64,000 bases of DNA from Chalara sp. BL73. Lineage: Eukaryota; Ascomycota; Leotiomycetes; Helotiales. The notes beneath the pieces are model-generated. The model ran no database searches and was not told the origin of the DNA. It worked only from the letters and a program-made list of their open reading frames with translations. Shown in pieces: positions 1-11,522 of this stretch (position 1 is its first letter; the number at the start of each line of letters is the position of its first letter). The stretch lies in NCBI GenBank assembly GCA_918026815.1, contig CAKJVC010000012.1, forward strand, positions 2,852,001 to 2,916,000, read 5' to 3'. The position numbers and the translations under genes are program-made.

Positions 1-244
1 TGCTCTACCAACCAGGATTTGCAGGCTGAGATCTAGCCTCATGCAGTAGGTGAAGTGTAGGTTTGTCAAGAGTGACTAAACTAACTATACAATCAACTGC
101 AGTCCGGCTTCCCTCCCCCTCCAATGGCACAGTAATCAATATTACATTATTATTAACTTCTCAAATTGGCTCGCCTTCCTTTTCTATTCTTTTTTGCCAC
201 TTTGGGCTCTTAGGTAATCGGTCCTCCAAAAAGGAATTTGCCTC

Positions 245-3200
245 ATGTTAAAGCCTGCACAATCTGCATTTCGTTCCTTTCCCGCTCCATTTGCGACGCT
301 GGCCAATAATGCATTCCCTCCACTCCTCCTTCAGCCGCTCTTGAGCGCCCCGCTACCACAGCGGCTGCCCAAATACGGAGTTTGCACAAAAGTACAAGTA
401 CGAACTGTATCCCAGCAGCAACAACAACCCTTGAGACACAAACTATCGCTATTGCATCCTTCCCCTCAATCTCGCCCTGTGCCCCGAACACTCACACAAA
501 GCGCTTTTAACTCCATTGCTAACAGATCTTGCGTCAGTATGGCTGCCCAAACCATAGAGCGGGATGTCCTGCCAGACAATATCAAACCCATTCATTATGA
601 CCTGTCAATATATGACATTGAGCTCGGGGGTAATTTTGGGTACTCGGGAACTGTCTCCATTCGCTCAAATATCGTCAAGACTACCAAAGAAGTAGTGGTC
701 AACACTCACCAAATCACAATCAAAAGTGCCGAGGTTAGACTGGGCCAATCCCTTGTCAAAGTGAGTTGCCATGTTCTCTACTCTATCATCTCAGGCGTGA
801 TGTCCTTTTATTTATTTTATTTTGTCTGACTCCTGGATTACATACAGCCATCCAATATCACCTATGATGTCCCTAGACAGCGAGCCACCATTTCGTTTTC
901 GGAAGATTTACCTGAATCCAAAGATGTTCTAGTCGTTTTCGACTTTACTGGAACTGTTAATAATTCTATGGCTGGCTTCTACCGATCCAAGTACAAGCCC
1001 CCTGTTACCCCTGCAGCATCAGTGCCCAAAGACGGTGATAGCCATGTAATGTTCTCAACTCAATTCGAAAGTTGTGACGCACGTCGGGCATTCCCTTGTT
1101 TTGATGAGCCAAACTTGAAAGCTACTTTTGATTTCAAGATTGAACTTCCTGAGGATCAAGTCGCCTTGAGTAATATGCCAGAGAAGGAAACGATATCCAA
1201 TAAACCAGGATACAAAGTTGTTTCTTTTGAGACAACCCCAATTATGAGCACATATTTGCTTGCATGGGCTGTGGGAGACTTCGAGTATATCGAAGATTTC
1301 ACAAAGCGAAAGTACAAAGGAAAACCGCTTCCAGTAAGAGTCTACACTACAAGAGGGCTGAAGGAGCAGGCGCGCTTTGCACTTGATCACGCTCCTCAAG
1401 TTATCGACTATTTCTCTGAGATATTTGATATTGACTATCCCTTACCGAAATCTGACCTTCTTGCTGTTCATGAATTTTCCCATGGAGCGATGGAAAATTG
1501 GGGACTTGTCACATATAGGACAACCGCAGTGCTATTTGATGAGAACACGTCAGATCGAAAATATACCAACCGGATTGCCTACGTGGTTGCTCATGAATTG
1601 GCTCACCAATGGTTCGGCAATCTTGTGACTATGGATTGGTGGGATGAGCTTTGGCTCAATGAAGGATTCGCTACCTGGGTCGGCTGGCTCGCGACAGATA
1701 AGATTCATCCTGAATGGAATGTGTGGGCTCAATTTGTTTCCGAGGGTATGCAGACTGCATTGAACCTTGATGCTCTTCGAAGCTCCCATCCAATTGAGGT
1801 TCCAGTGAAAGATGCTTTAGATGTCGATCAGATCTTTGATGCTATCAGTTATCTGAAAGGTAGTTCGGTGATCCGTATGCTGGCTGCCCATCTTGGTCGA
1901 GATACCTTCCTCAAAGGGGTGTCCAGCTATCTTAAATCTCACTCGTTCGGCAATGCTACAACCAATGATCTCTGGGCAGCTCTGAGCGTGGTTTCAGGGC
2001 AGGACGTTAACGCCTTAATGGATCCATGGATCCGCAAGATCGGGTTTCCCGTGGTCACCATTGCTGAAGAGCCTGGTCAAATTGGGGTCCGACAAGCAAG
2101 ATATCTGTCCACGGGTGATTCTAACTCAACCGATGACGAAACTAAATGGTGGATTCCTCTTGGTCTCCAAGGCAAGTCTGGGGCCAGTGTTGCCAATATT
2201 GCTCTCGAAAAGAAGGAAGATACGGTCAGAGAGGTGGATGATTCATTCTATAAGGTTAACACTGACAATACTGGCTTCTATCGCACTAATTATCCACCTG
2301 ATCGACTCTCAAAGCTTGGAAAACAACTTGATCGTTTGACGATCTCTGACAAGATTGGCCTAATTGCAGATGCTGGTGCTTTAGCACTCTCCGGAGACGC
2401 ATCAACATCTGGTCTACTGGCTTTGACAGAGGGCTTTTCTGAGGAGAACAGCGCTCTAGTCTGGTCGCAAATAATTAACTCACTTGCCACTGTCAAATCA
2501 GTCTTCTCCGAGAATGCTCAGATCTCGGAAGGATTGCAGAATTTTACTGCCAAGTTGATCGGTCCAGCAGTGAAGAAGATAGGTTGGGAGCCATCTGCGG
2601 GGGATGACCTTCTTACAACACAACTTCGGGCTCAACTTATCACCACCGCAGGGATTAACGGGCAAAAGGGGGTTATCGCCGAAGCTCAACGTCGCTTCGA
2701 TCTATACTTCAGTGGTAAAGATACATCTGCTATAAACTCCAATCTTCGATCCGCAATCTACTCAATTGTCATTCGACATGGTGGTTCCAAGGAATACCAC
2801 GATCTGAAGAAAGAGTGGTCCGCGACATCTTCTGTCGATGGCAAGGAAATCATTCTTCGTGCTCTTGGGCGACTCCAAGACCCTGAGCTCTTGGCAGATT
2901 TCCTCGAGTTTATGAATACGACAGTTCCGGTTCAGGACATTCATACGGCTGCGAACGCTCTTTCGATCAATGCAAAGACCCGCGATGGCCTCTGGAAATT
3001 CATTCAGAAAAACTTCGATCCTCTTTATGCAAGACTGGCCACTAATATGGTTGTTTGGGATCGTTTTATCAAGATGAGCTTGGACCGATTCTCGGACAAG
3101 GAAAAGGAGCAAGAAATTGCGAAATTCTTTGAGGGCAAGGATATCAGAGGTTACGATCGATCATTGGCGATTGTAAGCGATACGATCCGTAGTCGTGCGA

Positions 3201-3262
3201 CATACAAGGAGAGAGACTCGAAGATTATTCTAGAGTGGTTGAAGGCACATGGATATGCTTAA
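245..3262 (+). CDS. APE2: M1 family zinc aminopeptidase (Ape2/Aap1 type), mitochondrial and cytosolic
   Basis: Removes N-terminal residues from peptides; fungal relatives trim peptides in cytosol and mitochondria. Two exons, 245-760 and 848-3262, joined by an 87-bp GTGAGT...CAG intron in phase 0, give 975 residues. The substrate motif GAMENW lies near 1486-1500 and the zinc motif HELAHQWFGN with its distal glutamate (LWLNEGFATW) lies at about 1590-1680. The C-terminal ERAP1-like helical domain is complete. The first 98 residues contain no Asp or Glu and are rich in Arg, Ser, Pro and Gln, as in a mitochondrial presequence. Met99 (539) begins the conserved cytosolic-type protein (MAAQTIERD). 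Met1 has a poor start context (C at -3) and Met99 a good one (A at -3, G at +4). It converges on the F-box gene downstream. Family assignment is certain; dual targeting is inferred. Confidence 0.96.
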
Positions 3263-3736
3263 AGTTAGAGGTTTGGCTATTCGTCCATGACAAAAGCATT
3301 CAGATAGTGGGCAAACTTTGAAGTAGAAATCATTAGGACCAAACACTGTATTGAATAGAATTGTCATTTCTGCGATTCTAATGCTATATCAGTGTCTTAA
3401 TCAGCCTGAAACAATTAATTGCACCTAAATTAATAGAATGTAGTTATGATTGGAGCTGAGTAGGCTCTCTTTATTAACGGCAGATTTATACCTGCTTCCA
3501 CTGGGTAATAACATGAATTTTTGGTATCGTTTCTCTAACTAATATTTCTAAATAGTATCCCTAAGCCACAGTTTGTATCCAGGACATTCAATGCCATTCT
3601 CATCACGTCATAACTATCAAATGCCCGAAGTTTTCATTAGCCCATACCGACTTCCTTAAGATCCTCGTCAAATCTTTCCTATCCAGCTCATATTTCACAG
3701 TTCGGAAACTATTGATGCTCCAAGAAGCAGGGAGCG

Positions 3737-5707
3737 TTATCCCTCTATCAGCCCCCACGCGGAGTCCGGGGATATAAGCCGCGAAGTAAAACTTTGCGTT
3801 TCTTTTGTCTTTAAGTATTTTGGGAGAGAGGAGATCAGTTTGGGGTGTACCCACTTCTTTTGACATACTATCTTTATGTCGCCTCCATCCTCCTCCTCTG
3901 CTGAACCGCTTGGCTGACGCTCAAATATCAGGCCGCCCACGACGTCTAGCTCTGGTCCGCGCACGAAGTAGATTAGCAGGTTTTGTAGCTTAGAAGGCCG
4001 GGAGTGGGTGCGGAAGGAGCGGAAGATGTTGGGCCCCATGTTCTTGGCTATGATGAGGAAGCGCGGCGAGAATTGAGAGACGGCGATGCGGAGTTTGAGG
4101 GTTTGGAGGCTGGTGATATGCGGGAGGATGGAAGCCAATGTTTCTGGGTATGGAGGCGGTGGTAGAGAGCCGGGGTAGGTGTGCTATGTGCTAGAGTTAG
4201 TGATGTACCGAGAGAGAGACGGGTCGCTGGGAGGAAAGAAAAGTATATACCCATGCGGCTTTCGCTTCATCGAAGGAGATGTCTATTTCAAGATGCTCCA
4301 ACACACCATTTTTAAGCTCCTGCAGTTGGGTCGCTGAGAGGAAACACTGTGTTCGCTGAAGCAAGATGCTATTTCTGGCAGTCTGGTGGAAATCCATCGG
4401 CACGGTGGAGCAGATCCTTAATAGTCTCAGCGAGCCTCGATGAGTAGCAATAGAAGGCCATAAAACATCGAAATTACGATCGTGGTTCGATAAGGTTATT
4501 TCTTCAAGTGCTGGGATAGAGGATATAGCTTCTTGAGCAAGTAATGGATTACCAGATCCGTTCGCGAGGTGATTTTGGCCGTAGTCGGTTGAGGTCTTGA
4601 GTGGGAAGTCGAGCTTGGAGAGGTTAGGCGAGAGGATTGGGAGGTTTGCGATGGTGAAGCGGGGACTAAGGCCATGGAGTTCTAGGTCAATTTTATTGGA
4701 GAAGTCTGAGCAGGAATGTAGAAGGACGGAGGTCATGATTTCGAGCCGAATGGAATACTGATGGATGACGTTTCTGAAAGGGTTCTCTGATAGCTTGAGA
4801 GATTTGAGGTTTGGAAGTGATTGTGTGATGGGCAGAGCCTCGGCGGGAAGGATGCTGAATTGACTGTTTTCGGTCCCTGCCGGTGTAGGAGTTGAGTAGA
4901 TTCCGAGTCGAAGGTGTCTTAGCCTAGAACTTCTGGAGATTATATTTCGAAGAGTGAAAAAGTCAGACACAAAAGCGTGTCCTGTCCAGTGGAAGAAAAC
5001 ACTATAATCAAGGGAATGCAGTAGAGGTGACGATATCAAACGGATATCTATGGATTTTTCAGAAGCCATATCACAACGGCGGTTGTTTGTGACACAGAGA
5101 TGAACTTCTGGCCAACGCTCTTCAAGCTTTGCTATAACGCTTTCTGGAATATTCCAGTTCGCGTGCCAACTATAACGTGTTAGCTGTGATGTGAATGAGA
5201 AACTCCTTTTGGAATAAAGAGACGGAATATCAAAGGTAAGAAAAAGTTCACTTGCCTGAACGACTTTAAATTTTTGACATTTTCAAGGATCTGCTCTAAA
5301 GCTGGAGCATTGAGCGCATTAAACCGGCGAGTATAGCTATAGAATGCATTCGACGCATCGCAGCAGTCCGTGACTTTAAGATCTCGGATATACTCTAGAT
5401 TAGGGTTGTTCTCATCAAGAAGCTGGTTGATCAATAAGTGAATAGAACTTGGTCGTGGTCCTTGATCTTTTAGGGTGACGGAGCGGTAGATGTACGAGTT
5501 CGCAAACTTGCTGCAAGCTCGAGATACCTGTGCAAGTTGAAGAAGCGAGGATAGTGAGTTGTCATAAAATGGAGATCTTTGCGTGAGCTGTTAGTTGTTA
5601 GTATGACTTGAACCTGAACGCTCAAAAGCAACACTTGCCTGGTTGATAATGAGGTGCAAAATATCGGGACCAAGGCAGAGGAGGCCGTCATTGATTTTTT
5701 CACTCAT
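3737..5707 (-). CDS. F-box/leucine-rich-repeat-like protein
   Basis: Four exons: 5707-5639, 5587-5256, 5169-4251 and 4183-3737, giving 588 residues. The N-terminus (MSEKINDGLLCLGPDILHLI, then QLAQVSRACSKFANSYIYRS) has the layout of fungal F-box proteins that recruit substrates to SCF ubiquitin ligases. The body is a run of irregular leucine-rich segments (LRHLRLG, NLKSLKLSENP, LRLLRIC). Introns 1 and 2 start with GC instead of GT (CAG|GCAAGT in both); only these splices keep frame and give conserved-looking junctions. Substrate is unknown; such genes are numerous and fast-evolving in Leotiomycetes. The 3' end is less sure: another open frame at 3866-3603 could be a last exon if GTACAC near 3863 is used as a donor. 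Confidence 0.75.
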
Positions 5708-7076
5708 TTTGGTATCTAAATCTTAAGGGCTTAGGAAGAATAGGGACTGCTGTTAACGGGCTTGGAAGATATCCAACTTTTGTTTACGTTGCAGCCTAAA
5801 ATGGCATACTATGCCAAGAGTTTTTGTGTTTCTGCTGGAAGCGAAAGGGGGTTCAGGGTCAAATCAACGCTGAGTAAACAAGGCTCCTTTGCTGCCTGAA
5901 GGGACTACATATGGACTTGATGTAATATTTTATTTAAAAGAGGTACTAAATCAACCTTGCCCATCATCTAAATCCATGACTAAATTCATTTTCTAGACCC
6001 TCCTTCCGTATAACCCTGCTTAATTCTTGTCATAAACAACCTTGGGCAAAGGATACTGAACTAATGTTGAAGGGCAAGCGACGCATTAAGCGAGAGGACC
6101 GAAGCTGAAGAAACAAAAAATCAAGAGCCATTGGAAAGGATGATCTTTGAAGTGATTAAGAATCTGACCTCGTTTATATGTATAAACACGACGCTATGGT
6201 CTAGCAGTAATAGCTGATCTACAGTCAATCTCCATATTAGCTCTTGCATGGATGAAACAACGATGGCAATATGAAGTGTGGCCGGAGAACATGGTCAATA
6301 TAGAATATAAAGCCCACATCCGACACAAATGAAGAGTTGACTAAGAAAGTTCGAGTCTCCAGTTTAAACATTTCACGCTTCACCTGCTATGAGATACACT
6401 GGTATTTCCGTAACGCGAGTCGAGTGTCTTCACAAGAACGATGCTAGCTTCCATGTAGGGTATTTCTTCTTTGATGTGGAACTCTGTCTTCTCGTCATCA
6501 TTCCACCAAAGCTCTTTCAATCCAGAGAGCCAATACGAGACTGGGTTAGCTCGCCGTAGGGGTAGGTTGCTCCTCGCTATGAGGCATGGTGGGACTTCTC
6601 ATTCACTGGAGATATCCGTGGTTCGAGTACGACTAATTCTGGGTTTCCTGGAGCGGTAGAGGTAGGCTAGGTGCGGACGACATTGCTTCCGTGAGAATCC
6701 AGCCATGCCCTATGAAGCTTTTCAAGTTGACGCCTTGGTTGAACTTCCTGCAGTCTGCGACTTGGAAATGGGCTTCTATAGCGGACCGTAGGTTTTGGTA
6801 TAGAGGGGGTAATAATTAGGTATACTATGATCGATGCAGAGCATTATCATAATAGTAGAGTAAAATAGAGGGTAACAAGACCCACCAAAAAGCTGGGGTT
6901 AGCGCCACCCATAGCAAGGCTACAGGGTTGCATCTAGTGCGTGGGGTCTTGTCAGGAACTGCAACCCAGACAGCCTCGACCGCAACTTCACAAAGGCAAC
7001 TGTGACTTTTGGGCAGCACCAGCGGGCTGTGAAATTGATTTGACCCATGTAGCGCCTAATTGTCTAATCTGCCACC
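5708..7076. other. Intergenic region between divergent F-box gene and RAD17
   Basis: I see no convincing gene. Open frames are under 70 codons, lack recognisable domains and do not splice into anything conserved. It should hold the promoters of both flanking genes. No repeat or transposon signature was recognised. Confidence 0.5.
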
Positions 7077-9740
7077 ATGGCACCACCAGCAAAGAGACAG
7101 AGGCGCAATGTGCTGCCTTCTTCCTCCTCTATATCCGCTAGCGGTGACAATGAGCCAATACATAAAGCTAAAGAGCCTTTTGAGGATCTTATATCCTCAT
7201 CACCGCCCCTCTCGAACCCTTCAGATAAAGCCGTCTCGGCAAGAGATGCTGCCAATTCTTCGAAATCGAGAAATGTTGCGGTAAAACCTGGCATGATGCC
7301 TGTAGCTCTAAGGTCCGCTCCTGGGACCAAAGCGAGCACAAAGAGTCCTAGCACAAGTCCTGAGAAGTCGAAGAAGAAAGGAAAATTGGAAGATAAAGTC
7401 AAGAGCGGAAACATTTTCACATTCTTCACGAAACAGGCGCAGAGGCAGCAAGCTGAAAGCCAAGGAAACGGGTCGATTCAGAAAACACAAACCCAGACAC
7501 AAAATTTCGCAGATGTCAAAATCGAGGACGATGACCTTATATCTGATGATGATGAGTTCTCAACTCACGCCAAACCGTCTAGCATGGTCGGGCAGGCAGC
7601 GAGGAAACGGGCGAGAGGCATGGATGCATTCAAACACAGTGAGGGGGCGTTAGTTGCTTCCAGTCAAAAATTTATGACGAAACCAAAAATTCCAGGAAAG
7701 CCCAAGTTGGATGATGATATGCGACCGTGGGCAGAAAGGTTTGCTCCTGTTAATCTGGACGAGCTGGCAGTTCACAAAAAGAAAGTTACAGATGTTAGAT
7801 CATGGCTGGAAAATGTCATTGACGGCAAGATGCGGCAACGCCTGTTGATTCTGAAAGGGGCTGCTGGAACTGGCAAAACAACCACGATCCAGCTTCTGGC
7901 ACAGGCAATGAATTGTGATCTACTGGAATGGCGTAACCCGGTTGGTTCGGTGGCTACTGCAGACGGTTCTCTGTCAATTTCCGCACAATTCGAAGAATTC
8001 ATCGGTCGAGGGAAATATGGCCAACTAGATATATTTTCTGAGAATAGAAAATTGCCTTCTAGACCGGAGATTAGACCACTCGATCGTAGGAAACAGATAA
8101 TTTTGGTGGAAGAATTTCCAAATACCTTCACCAGATCATCTACTACTCTGCAATCTTTTCGGTCTGTGGTGCTCCAGTACCTTGCATCTAATACTCCTCT
8201 TCTATCGACTACATACAGCAATAAAAAATCGGGCTCTATTACTCCCGTCGTCATGATCATATCTGAGACTCTGTTGACTACGACATCTGCATCCGCGGAT
8301 AGCTTTACCGCACATAGACTCCTTGGACCTGAAATTCTACAGCATCCAGGAATAGGTATTATAGAGTTCAACGCTATTGCTCCTACCTTCCTGTCTAAAG
8401 CACTGGAACTAGTTGTTCAGAAAGAGTCACGAAAGTCAGGCAGGAGAACAACACCTGGACCGCTGGTTTTGAAGAAGCTTGGTGAAATAGGTGACGTAAG
8501 AAGTGCAATTGGATCTCTGGAATTTATGTGCTTAAGAGGGGACTTGGATGGCGACTGGGGAGCCAAAGTTGCGTTTGGTAAGGCAAAGAAATTTGGCAAG
8601 GACACAGCATTGACGACGATGGAAGTTGAGAGCCTTGAAATGATCACCAGACGTGAAGCCAGTCTCGGAATCTTCCATGCTGTCGGTAGAGTAGTATATA
8701 ACAAGCGTGAAGAGGCCACGCCAGTCGGAAGCCACATTGAGAGGCTTCCCGAGCACATGTCGTCCTTCGCTCGGCCATACAAATCGGAAATCCAGGTGGA
8801 TCAGCTTATTGATGAAACTGGTACCGATACGCAGACATTCATCGCCGCTCTTCACGAGAACTATATACTCTCTTGTGAGGCTCCTCCTACATCGTTCGAA
8901 CAGTCTACTTTGGACCATGCCGTCGGATGTATCGACGCACTATCTGACAGCGACCTTCTCTGTCCAGCATGGGACGGATCACTCAACTCCACTGGCTTTG
9001 GTGGCGGAGTCGGTGGTCGAGGCACAGGTGGAGATATCCTCCGACAGGATGAAATAAGCTTTCAAATTGCTGTCCGAGGCCTCCTCTTTTCCCTTCCTCA
9101 TCCTGTGAAACGAAAGGCGTCTGCTCCGTCCGGTTTGAGAACTGGAAAGCGGGGAGAAGAGTTTAGAATGTTCTATCCTACAAGCCTGAAGTTATGGCGC
9201 ACGAAAGAAGAGATTGAAAGCTCAATCGATCTCTGGGTCACACGACTGATGAAGGGAGAAAAGGAGCATCTGAACCCTATTACTGCTGGAGCTGCTGCTT
9301 TCGCCAGACCAAAAACAGGGACCGTGGAAAGCTGGAAGAACGCGAAACTAGCAACTCAACCTAGTAGCCAGAAATCAAAGGAAGCAGATGCCGCACCCTT
9401 GATGGCAGTTGGTATCTCAGCACGTAAAGAAATGCTACTCGAGCGTCTGCCTTACATGACACAGATCACCAAATCCCGCAAAGGAGCTTTTTCTTCGATA
9501 GCACTACGAGAAATGGAGAAGGTAACGACATTCAAAGGTATAGGAGGACCTATTGATGAAGAACCAGATGATAACGACGACGCCGGCGTCGGCGAACAGT
9601 GGGCGACTGACAAACCTGGAGAGGGTATGTCTCCGAAAAAAAGGGGTCTTGTCATGAGAGGACGTGGCGCGGCGTCTGGTGTCCCCCTACAGCAGGAGCG
9701 GAAACTTGTGTTGAGTGATGATGATATCGAGGATGACTGA
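7077..9740 (+). CDS. RAD17: DNA-damage checkpoint clamp loader Rad17/Rad24
   Basis: Large subunit of the Rad17-RFC2-5 complex that loads the 9-1-1 clamp at damaged DNA to activate the ATR pathway in the nucleus. Single exon of 887 residues. The N-terminus is basic (APPAKRQRRN), followed by a disordered, acidic Ser/Asp-rich stretch. The signature PWAERFAPVNLDELAVHKKKV leads to Walker A GAAGTGKTT (residues 261-269) and a Rad17-type Walker B, ILVEEFPN (about 342-349). An AAA+ lid and helical collar follow, then an acidic tail ending DDDIEDD. Residues 110-117 (SGNIFTFF) resemble a PCNA-interacting box without the glutamine. The start is in good context (CACCATGG). It converges with the questin-oxidase-like gene 163 bp downstream. 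The family call is firm. Confidence 0.93.
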   Translation: MAPPAKRQRRNVLPSSSSISASGDNEPIHKAKEPFEDLISSSPPLSNPSDKAVSARDAANSSKSRNVAVKPGMMPVALRSAPGTKASTKSPSTSPEKSKKKGKLEDKVKSGNIFTFFTKQAQRQQAESQGNGSIQKTQTQTQNFADVKIEDDDLISDDDEFSTHAKPSSMVGQAARKRARGMDAFKHSEGALVASSQKFMTKPKIPGKPKLDDDMRPWAERFAPVNLDELAVHKKKVTDVRSWLENVIDGKMRQRLLILKGAAGTGKTTTIQLLAQAMNCDLLEWRNPVGSVATADGSLSISAQFEEFIGRGKYGQLDIFSENRKLPSRPEIRPLDRRKQIILVEEFPNTFTRSSTTLQSFRSVVLQYLASNTPLLSTTYSNKKSGSITPVVMIISETLLTTTSASADSFTAHRLLGPEILQHPGIGIIEFNAIAPTFLSKALELVVQKESRKSGRRTTPGPLVLKKLGEIGDVRSAIGSLEFMCLRGDLDGDWGAKVAFGKAKKFGKDTALTTMEVESLEMITRREASLGIFHAVGRVVYNKREEATPVGSHIERLPEHMSSFARPYKSEIQVDQLIDETGTDTQTFIAALHENYILSCEAPPTSFEQSTLDHAVGCIDALSDSDLLCPAWDGSLNSTGFGGGVGGRGTGGDILRQDEISFQIAVRGLLFSLPHPVKRKASAPSGLRTGKRGEEFRMFYPTSLKLWRTKEEIESSIDLWVTRLMKGEKEHLNPITAGAAAFARPKTGTVESWKNAKLATQPSSQKSKEADAAPLMAVGISARKEMLLERLPYMTQITKSRKGAFSSIALREMEKVTTFKGIGGPIDEEPDDNDDAGVGEQWATDKPGEGMSPKKRGLVMRGRGAASGVPLQQERKLVLSDDDIEDD

Positions 9741-9903
9741 CATTGTATAACAGTAGTTGGCGAAAGGCTGAACTAAATTGATAGAAAGCGTTATGCCATA
9801 TCATGCGATTTTCGTTTCTCATGTTCTCATATTCAGCATTATTGAATAGACTCGATAGAAGCCAGACTATGATACATATTTGCGACTTTTCAACACCTTT
9901 ACT

Positions 9904-11306
9904 TCACTGCTTAGGGGTTCGAAAGCCATCATTCTTGCTAGTTTGTACCTCTGCAGGACCTCCAAAACCAGCCCACCCGTGGAAATCATCAGCGAAATGT
10001 ACGGCTGCAGACAAGTATCTTTCATGCGTGTCACCCCAAGTGAACGCCGCTTCCCTCATTGCACGAAGGGCTGAGCATAGTCAGCAAATAAACTGGTATA
10101 CGCTATCGAGTATCACGTACCTTTTACATAATGAGCATCGATAGCCCATTCCCCATTAATGGCTTTATCCTCCACATAGTTCCACTGCTTTGTTGGCGGC
10201 TTCTCAAGATCCACATCAATTTTGGGCCGCAATTGCGCAATATATACCGCGATTGTTAACAACCACCATTGCCTCACCAAAACGATATGGAACTTTTTCG
10301 GTATAAGCGGTAACAATATGCGCACTGCATGGCTCGTGGTCAGTATGTGACATATAAAGAAATCATATGCATATGTTCCCGGCACCACCGTCTTGACAAG
10401 CAGCGCGATAGCCGCTTCCTGGCTCTCTCGGAACTGTGTAGTGGGATCCTCGATCCTCCATGCGTTCCAATGTTCGAGGACGAGAGCTTCGTGTTTGGAG
10501 AAGAGGGCTTCTATATTGGCTGCACCTTTGCTGGGGAAAAGGTCATTAAAGCGTGTGTCGGAGTGGATTTTGTGTAGAATTTCGAGAGGCGAGGTGGTGC
10601 TATAGATTGAAGACTTTGTATAGGAAGGATTATCTAGATATTTGTGCAGGAAATTGTAAGCCGTGGATGCCATGCCTAGGGCTTCCATGGCGAGCTCTTT
10701 GTTTTGCAACTCGAAGGCATAGCCTAAGTGGATTAATGGATGGCCGACTACCACTTCCTATCAGTATGCTATATTGCAGAAGTTCTCATTGGACGTACCA
10801 CCACCAATAAGTCCATTGATCAGTGGTTGTTCCCCGGTAAAAAGGTATTCCTCTACGACTTTCTTCCAGTCATAGTCAAACTTCAAAGCCAATTCGTCTT
10901 CATAAAAGTCAACATATGCCCTTTGATATCGTTTGTCACCGAGAAATTGTCTCCAATCCTCATCTGTGATCTCTGCAGGCGACTCGTGCCATGGCTCTAG
11001 CTCCTTCGATTCCTCATCGTATATCTTTTGCAAATGGTCAACACTGGCCCCGAATAGATAGGCAGATCCTAAAATATGCGACATATGATTGTGGAATTCG
11101 AGGTTATGATAGAGTATCGAGTAGTTTCCATGATTTGCTCTTAATAAATGCTTCAATGTCCTGGGTCTCTTTTCTGCAGCTGTCTCAACATCGTGGAGCT
11201 TGACCGAGGGGAGGTCGATAGACCGCGAGTTGTCATGGCCAAAACTGGTAAGGTATTTGTAGGCTCGGTTCACAACCGGCACCCAAGCTATCATAGGTGC
11301 AGACAT
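9904..11306 (-). CDS. Questin oxidase/AflY-like protein (DUF4243)
   Basis: Three exons (11306-10799, 10747-10121, 10070-9904) with introns of 51 and 50 bp give 433 residues. Diagnostic segments are NHGNYSILYHNLEFHNHMSH, GGVGHPLIHLGYAFEL and, in the last exon, HERYLSAAVHFADDFHGWAG. They match the family of GedK questin oxidase and AflY/HypB, cofactor-poor oxygenases that open anthraquinone rings in geodin and aflatoxin pathways. Many fungi carry solitary copies of unknown substrate, and no polyketide synthase or other pathway enzyme adjoins it here, so a role in a known cluster is not supported. It diverges from the HECT_2 gene with 216 bp between start codons. Confidence 0.88.
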
Positions 11307-11522
11307 GGCGAAGACTCGGTTTCATTACTGATCATAAAAGGAGTATACTGCTGAAAGTGTTGAGCCTTCGTCTATTGAGGGCGGGGAAACATTCACAAGG
11401 CTGTCGGATAAAGTGAGCTCATGCCAAGACAATAGACCTTGGCTTATGTAGCCTTGCAGAGGGACCCAATTTATATTATCCCCAGAGGCCAGCCTCAACC
11501 TCTCCCTAGGTGCATTAACACT
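11307..11522. promoter_or_regulatory. Short shared promoter region of two divergent genes
   Basis: Only 216 bp separate the start codons of the questin-oxidase-like gene (minus) and the UBE3D-like gene (plus). Both promoters and 5' leaders must lie here or overlap. No specific factor site was identified with confidence. Confidence 0.55.
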
